Assembly (NCBI RefSeq): GCF_001750105.1
Contig: NZ_CP014143.1
Coordinates: forward strand, 2,318,501 to 2,382,500
DNA from: Microbulbifer aggregans
GTDB lineage: Bacteria > Pseudomonadota > Gammaproteobacteria > Pseudomonadales > Cellvibrionaceae
Length of the DNA stretch: 64,000 bases
Reading direction: 5' to 3'
How positions within the stretch are numbered: position 1 is the first letter of the stretch; every line of letters begins with the position of its first letter. Position numbers and translations under genes: made by a program. This document shows positions 57,821 through 64,000 of the stretch, one piece after another. Under the pieces are notes generated by a model. It saw nothing but the letters and a program-made list of their open reading frames with translations, did no database searches and was not told where the DNA came from.

Positions 57821-58660
57821 ATGCAGTTTCTTTCTCGGGGAGATCAGCTGCACTTCCGCCGCTGGTGGGTGGAAGGTGCCTTGGGTGTCGTGGTTGTTGC
57901 CCATGGTTTGGGTGAGCACAGTGGACGCTACCGTCGGCTTGCTCTGGAGCTCAACCGCAACGGGTTCAGTGTTTACGCCCTCGATCATGTGGGGCACGGA
58001 TTGTCGCCGGGCAGTCGGGGGCATATCGATGACTTTGCCCGTTACAGTACCCACCTCCACGACTTCATCCGTCTCGTGCGTCGGGATAACCCCGGCCGCC
58101 CCGTGCACCTCCTCGGTCACAGCATGGGGGGCCTGATTGCCAGTGGCTGCGTCCATCGCTTTGGCGGGGTCGACAGTCTTCTGCTGTCTGCGCCGGCTTT
58201 TCGTGGATGTGCGGAACCGGCGGCTTTTGAGCTGAAGCTTATCCGGCTGCTCGGTCGCTGGCTGCCGTCGCTTCCTCTACCGAACCGGGTCAATCCCCGC
58301 TGGCTGAGTCACGATGCCGGCGTTATCGAGGAGTATCTGCGGGATCCGCTGGTGCACCGGCGCATCACGCCGGCCTGGTTCCTCGCTTTTCTGCGCGAGC
58401 GGCAGGCGGTCCTGGCCGCGGCCGGCGAGATCGAAGTGCCCTGTGTGCTCCTGTTGCCCCTCGGTGACCGGATTGTGGACAGCGCCGCATCCGAGGATTT
58501 CTTCGCATCCCTGGGTAGCCGGGAAAAGACGCTTCTCCGCTATGACGGAGCCTGCCATGAGCTGCTCAATGAACCCGGACAGGGCACCGATGCCTTGGCC
58601 CAGATTCTGGAGCACCTCCGCGCCTACGCCCCGAGCCAGAAAGCCGCACAGGAAGCCTGA
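57821..58660 (+). CDS. Alpha/beta hydrolase, monoacylglycerol lipase/lysophospholipase-like
   Basis: A 279-residue serine hydrolase. The nucleophile is Ser101 in LLGHSMGGLIA; the acid is in LPLGDRIVDS and the histidine in GACHELLNEP. The HGLGEHSGRY and DHVGHGLSPGSRGHIDDF segments are diagnostic of the monoglyceride lipase/PldB group. No signal peptide, so probably cytoplasmic. A GAGAGGGGGTAGGG site precedes the ATG. Substrate (monoacylglycerol, lysophospholipid or another ester) is not determined. Confidence 0.9.
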   Translation: MQFLSRGDQLHFRRWWVEGALGVVVVAHGLGEHSGRYRRLALELNRNGFSVYALDHVGHGLSPGSRGHIDDFARYSTHLHDFIRLVRRDNPGRPVHLLGHSMGGLIASGCVHRFGGVDSLLLSAPAFRGCAEPAAFELKLIRLLGRWLPSLPLPNRVNPRWLSHDAGVIEEYLRDPLVHRRITPAWFLAFLRERQAVLAAAGEIEVPCVLLLPLGDRIVDSAASEDFFASLGSREKTLLRYDGACHELLNEPGQGTDALAQILEHLRAYAPSQKAAQEA

Positions 58661-58759
58661 TCCAGCATCGGGGCCAGCTGTCGTGAAACCGGCGCATATC
58701 CGTTGTACTATACGCGGTCATTTTGGGCCGCTGTGGCCATGTTTGTGGAGTTTGGGTAC

Positions 58760-58945
58760 ATGGATAAGAAACTGCTCAGCCTGCTGGTGTGTCCGGTCAG
58801 CAAGGCCCCGCTGGAATACCGGGAGGAGACCCAGGAGCTGGTCTGCAAGGCCAGCGGACTCGCCTATCCGATCCGGGATGGGATTCCGGTCATGCTGGAA
58901 TCTGAGGCCCGTCAGTTGACCACCGAGGAAAAACTGGAGAAATAG
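58760..58945 (+). CDS. Trm112-like (YcaR) protein
   Basis: A 61-residue protein starting at 58760. It has the Trm112 family ends: [18 protein letters not shown] and [18 protein letters not shown]. The zinc pair CPxC is degenerate (CPVS), though Cys30 remains. In E. coli this gene sits between lpxK and kdsB; neither is here. It leads directly into hinT, three bases downstream. Confidence 0.88.
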   Translation: MDKKLLSLLVCPVSKAPLEYREETQELVCKASGLAYPIRDGIPVMLESEARQLTTEEKLEK

Positions 58946-58948
58946 CCT

Positions 58949-59296
58949 GTGCCCGAGCCCAGTGTCTTTAGCCGTATTATCACCGGAGAGATTGAGGCAG
59001 AACGGGTCTTCGAGGACGAGCACTGCATCGTGATCCGGGATCGGGCGCCAAAGGCACCGACACACCTGCTGATCATTCCCAGGAAGCCTCTGATCAACCT
59101 TCTGGACGCCGGCGCGGATGACAAGCCGCTGCTTGGGCACCTGCTCTGGGTGGCATCCGAAATGGGGCGCCGAATGGGGCTGGACGGATACCGCCTGGTG
59201 ATGAACAACGGCCGCGATGCGGGGCAGACGGTCTTCCACATGCACATACACCTGCTCGCCAACCGCAAGATGCGTGAGCAGGACCTGGCCGATTAG
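58949..59296 (+). CDS. hinT: HIT family purine nucleoside phosphoramidase
   Basis: A 115-residue histidine-triad protein. HMHIHLL gives the H-x-H-x-H catalytic triad, and the N-terminal [11 protein letters not shown] and [12 protein letters not shown] segments match HinT. It hydrolyses AMP-linked phosphoramidates. GTG start, three bases after the Trm112-like stop. Confidence 0.92.
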   Translation: MPEPSVFSRIITGEIEAERVFEDEHCIVIRDRAPKAPTHLLIIPRKPLINLLDAGADDKPLLGHLLWVASEMGRRMGLDGYRLVMNNGRDAGQTVFHMHIHLLANRKMREQDLAD

Positions 59297-59358
59297 GGTT
59301 TCCGCCCGCGCGGCCACCGCCATTCGAAATTTCTATTAACGAGCTGGAATTACGCTGG

Positions 59359-61971
59359 ATGAAAAGCGCAGAGATACGCGAAGCCTTTTTGAATTATTTT
59401 GCCGACCAGGGCCATACCGTGGTGCCCTCCAGTTCACTGGTACCCGGCAATGATCCAACCCTTATGTTCACCGCTGCTGGTATGGTGCAGTTCAAGGACA
59501 CATTCCTGGGACGCGAAGAGCGACCTTATACCCGGGCGACCAGTTCCCAGCGCTGTGTGCGGGCCGGTGGTAAGCAAAACGATCTCGAGAACGTCGGCTA
59601 CACCGCGCGCCACCACACCTTCTTTGAAATGCTGGGTAATTTCAGCTTCGGTGACTATTTCAAGCGGGAGGCAATCCAGTTTGCGTGGAATTTTCTCACC
59701 AAGGTGCTGCAGCTGCCTGAAGAGCGCCTCTGGGTGACGGTTCACATCAGTGATGACGAGGCCGCGGATATCTGGTTGAAAGAAATGGGCGTGAGTGCGG
59801 ACCGTTTCTCCCGCCTCGACGAAGACAACTTCTGGCAGATGGGTGACACCGGCCCGTGCGGCCCCAGCTCTGAAATTTTCTACGATCACGGCGAGGATGT
59901 GCCCGGTGGCCCGCCCGGTTCCGATAACGATGACCTCGACCGTTACGTAGAGATCTGGAACCTGGTGTTTATGCAGTTTGATCGCTCTGCCGATGGTGAG
60001 CTGCACCCGCTGCCCAAGCCCTCTGTCGATACCGGCATGGGCCTCGAGCGGATCGCCGCTGTAATGCAGGGTGTGCACTCGAACTACGAGATCGACCTGT
60101 TCCAGGCGCTGCTGAAGGCTGCCGGCGAGATCGTCGGTTGTGATGATCTGGAAAACAAATCCCTGCGGGTGATTGCCGACCATATTCGCTCCTGCTCTTT
60201 CCTGATCGCGGACGGCGTTATGCCCTCCAACGAGGGCCGCGGTTACGTATTACGTCGGATCATTCGCCGCGCCGTACGCCATGGTCACAAGCTGGGCCAC
60301 AAGGACATCTTCTTCTATCGGCTGGTAAAGGCATTAGTGGGTGTCATGAGTGATGCCTACCCGGAGCTGCGCGAGAAGCAGTCCGTTATCGAGTCCGCCC
60401 TGCACAAGGAAGAGGAACAGTTCGCCAAGACCCTGGACAAGGGCATGGCGCTGCTGGGGGATGTGCTCGAATCCCTGCAGGGCAGCGAGATTCCCGGTGA
60501 ATTGGTTTTTACACTTTATGACACCTACGGTTTTCCGGTCGATCTGACCCAGGATATTGCCCGAGAACAGGGCTTGTCCCTCGATATGGCCGGCTATGAA
60601 GTAGCCATGGAGGCTCAGCGTGAGCGTGCCCGTGCAGCCGGCAAGTTCAAGCAGGATTACACTGGTGCTCTCGACCTGGAAGGCAGCACCGAATTCCTGG
60701 GCTACAACGCTACCAATGCCAGCGGCAAAGTTTTGGCGATCGTCAGGGGCGGGGAGCAGGTGGACCGCCTGGAAGAGGGCGAAGAGGGTGCGGTCGTACT
60801 CGACCGCACACCTTTTTATGCCGAGTCCGGTGGTCAGGTCGGTGACTGCGGCTACCTGACGCGGGACGGCGGGCGTTTCGAAGTGGCGGACTGCACCAAG
60901 CAGGGCGGCCACCACCTGCACGCTGGCCGAGTGCTGCAGGGCGGCCTTTCCGTCGGTGATACGGTACAGGCAGAAGTTTCTGCCGATGTGCGCCAGGCCA
61001 CTGCACTGAATCACTCTGCTACTCACTTGCTGCATGCGGCGCTGCGTAAGGTGTTGGGCGAGCATGTGACCCAGAAGGGCTCGCTGGTGGATTCCGAGCG
61101 CCTGCGTTTCGACTTTTCCAACCCGGAAGCAGTTACCGCGAAGCAGTTGCATGCGATTGAGGCCCTGGTCAATGGGCAGATCCGTGCCAATACACCCGTC
61201 CAGACCGAAGAGACTGACATCGAAACCGCCAAACGCAAGGGTGCCATGGCGCTGTTTGGTGAGAAATACGGTGATACTGTCCGGGTGCTGTCCATGGGGC
61301 GCGAAGAGGACGGAGATGCTTTTTCTGTAGAGCTCTGTGGTGGCACCCATGTAGCACGGACCGGCGACATCGGTTTGCTCCGGATCGTGTCCGAGAGCGG
61401 CATCGCTTCCGGTCAGCGCCGAATCGAGGCCGTGACCGGCGCGCACGCCCTGGCAATGTTCGATGAAGCCCAACAGCGCCTGGAGCACGTGGCAACGCTG
61501 CTCAAGACCCGCCCGGATACTCTGGCTGACAAAGTCGAGCAACTGCTCGTTACCAATCGCAAGCTGGAAAAAGAGATCGCCCAGCTCAAAACGAAGCTGG
61601 CGAGTGGTGCGGGTGGCGACCTGTCGTCGCAGGCAGTGGAAGTCGCCGGGTTCAAGCTGCTGGCTGCCTCGATAGAAGGCGCTGATCCCAAGTCCCTGCG
61701 AGATCTCGCTGACCAGATGAAGAACAAACTTGGGTCCGGTGTCGTACTCCTGGCAGCTCCCGGTGAAGACAAGGTGGCCCTTGTTGCGGCGGTAACCAAA
61801 GATCTGACCGAGCGCGTCGCTGCGGGCGACCTGATGCGGTTCGCCGCCACCAAGCTGGGTGGCAAGGGCGGTGGTCGCGCAGATATGGCTCAGGGTGGTG
61901 GCACCGACGTTGCCGCTCTACCGGGTATGCTCGAAGAGGTTCCTGTCTGGGTCGAGAGCCAGCTTAAGTAG
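59359..61971 (+). CDS. alaS: Alanine--tRNA ligase
   Basis: An 870-residue class II synthetase. The catalytic core (1-460) has [19 protein letters not shown] and [16 protein letters not shown]; the editing domain has the [11 protein letters not shown] and CGGTH zinc motifs; the C-Ala domain ends with [13 protein letters not shown]. Length matches E. coli AlaRS (876). The order alaS-lysC-csrA is conserved in pseudomonads and relatives. Confidence 0.98.
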   Translation: MKSAEIREAFLNYFADQGHTVVPSSSLVPGNDPTLMFTAAGMVQFKDTFLGREERPYTRATSSQRCVRAGGKQNDLENVGYTARHHTFFEMLGNFSFGDYFKREAIQFAWNFLTKVLQLPEERLWVTVHISDDEAADIWLKEMGVSADRFSRLDEDNFWQMGDTGPCGPSSEIFYDHGEDVPGGPPGSDNDDLDRYVEIWNLVFMQFDRSADGELHPLPKPSVDTGMGLERIAAVMQGVHSNYEIDLFQALLKAAGEIVGCDDLENKSLRVIADHIRSCSFLIADGVMPSNEGRGYVLRRIIRRAVRHGHKLGHKDIFFYRLVKALVGVMSDAYPELREKQSVIESALHKEEEQFAKTLDKGMALLGDVLESLQGSEIPGELVFTLYDTYGFPVDLTQDIAREQGLSLDMAGYEVAMEAQRERARAAGKFKQDYTGALDLEGSTEFLGYNATNASGKVLAIVRGGEQVDRLEEGEEGAVVLDRTPFYAESGGQVGDCGYLTRDGGRFEVADCTKQGGHHLHAGRVLQGGLSVGDTVQAEVSADVRQATALNHSATHLLHAALRKVLGEHVTQKGSLVDSERLRFDFSNPEAVTAKQLHAIEALVNGQIRANTPVQTEETDIETAKRKGAMALFGEKYGDTVRVLSMGREEDGDAFSVELCGGTHVARTGDIGLLRIVSESGIASGQRRIEAVTGAHALAMFDEAQQRLEHVATLLKTRPDTLADKVEQLLVTNRKLEKEIAQLKTKLASGAGGDLSSQAVEVAGFKLLAASIEGADPKSLRDLADQMKNKLGSGVVLLAAPGEDKVALVAAVTKDLTERVAAGDLMRFAATKLGGKGGGRADMAQGGGTDVAALPGMLEEVPVWVESQLK

Positions 61972-62064
61972 TTAATTTGGGTCAATTTGGCGGATAATTC
62001 TATTTGCCAAGTTGATTTCCCCCGATTTTGGTGATTTAGTGCGCGACTTGCGCTAATTGGCCCG

Positions 62065-62098
62065 TCGCAGAGGCCGCCAGGTTGGCCGGCTTCTGCGA
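62065..62098 (+). other. Stable hairpin in the lysC leader
   Basis: TCGCAGAGGCCG (62065-62076) pairs with CGGCTTCTGCGA (62087-62098), 12 bp with one G-U pair and a ten-base loop. It lies in the 275-base alaS-lysC gap, with no T-run after it. Confidence 0.45.
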
Positions 62099-62246
62099 TT
62101 GCCAGATTCCCAGTGCTGTTCGGCGCCCCGTGTTGTTGAAGTCACTGCGTGGGCCGGGTAGCGGGCGTTCCCCGCCTCTGATAGTCATCGGGAGCAGAGA
62201 CGGCGCGGCACCTGGCCGTGTTGGTAGTAAGGAAACACAATAGTCC

Positions 62247-63485
62247 ATGAGTTTGTTCGTCCAGAAATACGGTGGTACCTCCGTTGGCTCAATTGAGCGC
62301 ATCGAGGCCGTTGCCGACAAAGTGGCTGCCTTCCGTGCTAAGGGCCATGAGATGGTGGTTGTTCTGTCTGCCATGAGTGGTGAGACGAACCGCCTGATTG
62401 AGCTTGCTTACCAGATCCAGGAGCGTCCCGATCCGAGGGAGCTCGATGTGCTGGTCTCCACGGGCGAGCAGGTCACTATTGCTCTGCTCAGCATGGCGCT
62501 GAAGAAGCGCGGTTATGACGCCTGTTCCTATACCGGTGGTCAGGTCAAAATTCTGACTGACAACGCCCACACCAAAGCCCGCATCCAGCAGATTGATGTC
62601 GAACGCATGCGGCGTGACCTGGACGCTGGTCGGGTCGTGGTGGTCGCTGGCTTCCAGGGCGTGGATGGGGACGGCAATATCACCACGCTTGGGCGCGGTG
62701 GGTCCGATACCACCGGTGTCGCGCTGGCAGCAGCCCTCGATGCAACCGAATGTCAGATTTATACCGATGTGGACGGGGTTTACACCACCGACCCGCGGGT
62801 AGTCGATAGCGCGCGCCGCCTGGATCGCATTACGTTCGAAGAGATGCTGGAGATGGCCAGCCTCGGTTCCAAAGTGCTGCAGATTCGAGCGGTGGAATTT
62901 GCGGGCAAGTACAAAGTACCGTTGCGGGTGCTCTCTACCTTCGAAGAGGGTAACGGCACTCTGATCAGTCTGGATGAGGAAGATAACGAAATGGAGCAAC
63001 CAGTCGTTTCCGGTATCGCATTTAATCGCGATGAGGCAAAGCTGACGATTCGTGGCGTGCCGGATAACCCGGGAGTGGCCTGCCGCATCCTCGCGCCGAT
63101 CGGAGCCGAGAACATTGAGGTCGATGTCATCGTCCAGAATATCAGTGCGGTCGATGGCACTACCGACTTCACTTTCACCGTGCATCGCAACGATCTGCGG
63201 AAAGCGCGGGAAGTGCTGGAGCGGGTGGCTGCAGAGCTGGGTGCCCGGGAAGTGGTTTCCGACGACAAGATTGCCAAGGTCTCTATCGTCGGTGTGGGCA
63301 TGCGTTCTCACGCCAATGTGGCGAGCCGCATGTTCAGCGCCCTGGGCGAAGACAATATCAACATTCAGATGATCACCACTTCCGAAATCAAGATTTCGGT
63401 GATTATCGATGAGCGCTATCTGGAGCTGGCAGTGCGGGCACTGCACAGCGAATTTGAGCTCTCTGAACCCAGGCAGACACGTTAG
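62247..63485 (+). CDS. lysC: Aspartate kinase
   Basis: A 412-residue enzyme phosphorylating aspartate, the first step toward lysine, threonine and methionine. The kinase domain starts with QKYGGTSVG and holds the FQGVDGDGNITTLGRGGSDTT block; two ACT domains at the C-terminus (PDNPGVACRI and GVGMRSHANVASRMF) bind the feedback inhibitor. Length and form match the pseudomonad single-type enzyme. It follows alaS after 275 bases and precedes csrA. Confidence 0.97.
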   Translation: MSLFVQKYGGTSVGSIERIEAVADKVAAFRAKGHEMVVVLSAMSGETNRLIELAYQIQERPDPRELDVLVSTGEQVTIALLSMALKKRGYDACSYTGGQVKILTDNAHTKARIQQIDVERMRRDLDAGRVVVVAGFQGVDGDGNITTLGRGGSDTTGVALAAALDATECQIYTDVDGVYTTDPRVVDSARRLDRITFEEMLEMASLGSKVLQIRAVEFAGKYKVPLRVLSTFEEGNGTLISLDEEDNEMEQPVVSGIAFNRDEAKLTIRGVPDNPGVACRILAPIGAENIEVDVIVQNISAVDGTTDFTFTVHRNDLRKAREVLERVAAELGAREVVSDDKIAKVSIVGVGMRSHANVASRMFSALGEDNINIQMITTSEIKISVIIDERYLELAVRALHSEFELSEPRQTR

Positions 63486-63714
63486 GCGCAGTAAAGAGCT
63501 ATAACCAGAACTAAGGCGAGCGTAGCCTGACCATAGCAATTTGGTCATTTGGCGTAGAGTCCGACCTATTGAGATTTTGATCCGCTGGTCAATAATGAAT
63601 AGGGAGATGGGCAGTTTCGACCTTTTTGCGCCGCCATCCGGTTATGATGACCAATAGCGCAGCCATAGGAATGTTCCGCTGCGCTCTCACAGGATGACCA
63701 AGGAGAAGTAGCCA

Positions 63715-63909
63715 ATGTTGATTTTGACCCGCCGGATTGGCGAGACGCTGATGGTAGGTGACAACGTCACAGTGACCGTACTCGGCGTCAAGGGGAATCA
63801 GGTTCGGATCGGCGTAAATGCGCCCAAGGAAGTTGCGGTGCACCGAGAGGAGATCTACCAACGCATCCAACGCGAAAAGCAGTCTGCGGAAGGTGGTGAA
63901 GGCGAATAG
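63715..63909 (+). CDS. csrA: Carbon storage regulator CsrA (RsmA)
   Basis: A 64-residue RNA-binding homodimer that controls translation by covering GGA motifs in mRNA leaders. [16 protein letters not shown] and the C-terminal [10 protein letters not shown] are intact, including Leu4 and Arg44, which contact RNA. AAGGAGAAG precedes the start. Located after lysC as in Pseudomonas. Confidence 0.98.
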   Translation: MLILTRRIGETLMVGDNVTVTVLGVKGNQVRIGVNAPKEVAVHREEIYQRIQREKQSAEGGEGE

Positions 63910-63934
63910 CCACTGCCAGCTTTGGACAGCTGAT

Positions 63935-63961
63935 GAAAAGGCCGGCTTGCCCGGCCTTTTC
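63935..63961. terminator. Intrinsic terminator after csrA
   Basis: Stem AAAAGGCCGG / CCGGCCTTTT (63936-63945, 63951-63960) with a five-base loop, 26 bases after the csrA stop; A-rich on one side and T-rich on the other, so it may act both ways. Confidence 0.85.
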
Positions 63962-64000
63962 GGTTTCTGGCTAGATGAAACGCCCGCCAAACAGGGTTTG

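Noticed and set aside
60334..61542. 402-codon minus-strand frame over alaS and a 419-codon one over lysC
   Set aside because: Both are opposite well-conserved genes and have no recognisable product or start signals.
61972..62246. Possible lysine riboswitch before lysC
   Set aside because: I see one strong hairpin but not the conserved multi-helix core of the lysine aptamer, nor a terminator stem next to lysC.
63910..64000. tRNA gene after csrA, as often seen in relatives
   Set aside because: Only a terminator and about 40 further bases are in the window; no cloverleaf can be formed from them.

Overview
This window is the chromosome of a Gram-negative gammaproteobacterium of moderately high G+C content. 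The evidence is the conserved order pyrG-kdsA-eno-ftsB-ispD-ispF-truD-pcm-nlpD-rpoS, an mutS / pncC-recA-recX block, alaS-lysC-csrA, lipopolysaccharide (kdsA) and lipoprotein genes, and a YdbH-YnbE-YdbL outer-membrane lipid bridge. Gene content and the style of the proteins suggest a marine Cellvibrionales-type bacterium such as Microbulbifer; that placement is inference, since no rRNA lies in the window. It is mostly a core-genome stretch: I see no insertion sequences, phage genes, CRISPR arrays, tRNAs or rRNAs.

Layout. 1-7.6 kb: the C-terminal end of an M49-type metallopeptidase; a minus-strand lipoprotein made of 23 thrombospondin-type-3 calcium-binding repeats; an alkylation-repair pair (Ada-AlkA fusion and Ogt); a gamma-carbonic-anhydrase-like protein and a DUF1289 protein. 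7.7-12.4 kb: dnaE and accA. 12.4-16 kb: DegV, a sugar-porter MFS transporter and an exported DJ-1/Hsp31-like protein. 16.1-28.2 kb: a long co-directional core block from tilS to rpoS, with a DUF368 (PopT-like) lipid-carrier translocase between pcm and nlpD and no surE in the usual place. 28.2-31.9 kb (minus): ydbH-ynbE-ydbL. 32-36.5 kb: a gamma-glutamyltransferase gene broken by one in-frame amber codon, then pepN. 36.5-40.4 kb (minus): a histidine phosphatase, fadH and a LysR regulator. 40.6-45.8 kb (plus): an accessory acyl-CoA cluster of phosphatase-like protein, acyl-CoA dehydrogenase, APH-fold kinase, two SDRs and a MaoC hydratase. 45.9-47.3 kb (minus): a divergent sigma factor with a one-helix membrane partner, and a DUF6116-like membrane protein. 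47.5-55.1 kb: a DNA-repair region of dinB, mutS, pncC, recA and recX, plus a CMD-family protein, DUF1328 and fdxA. 55.1-64 kb: glpK, class I aldolase, an alpha/beta hydrolase, Trm112-like, HinT, alaS, lysC and csrA.

How the genes work together. Genome maintenance is well represented: replicase (dnaE), mismatch repair (mutS), SOS (recA, recX, dinB, with CTG-N10-CAG LexA boxes visible in front of recA and dinB) and alkylation repair (ada-alkA, ogt). Envelope biogenesis is the second theme (ftsB, nlpD, DUF368, kdsA, YdbH bridge). Fatty-acid handling is the third (accA, fadH and the 40.6-45.8 kb cluster). The cluster's kinase plus acyl-CoA-dehydrogenase pairing resembles the ACAD10/ACAD11 and levulinate (LvaA/LvaC) logic for hydroxy-acyl-CoA catabolism.

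The points most worth a second look are the ggt amber codon, the kinase/dehydrogenase cluster with its His-less phosphatase, the 23-repeat lipoprotein, the probably leaderless LexA-controlled dinB, and the unusual sigma/membrane-protein pair.
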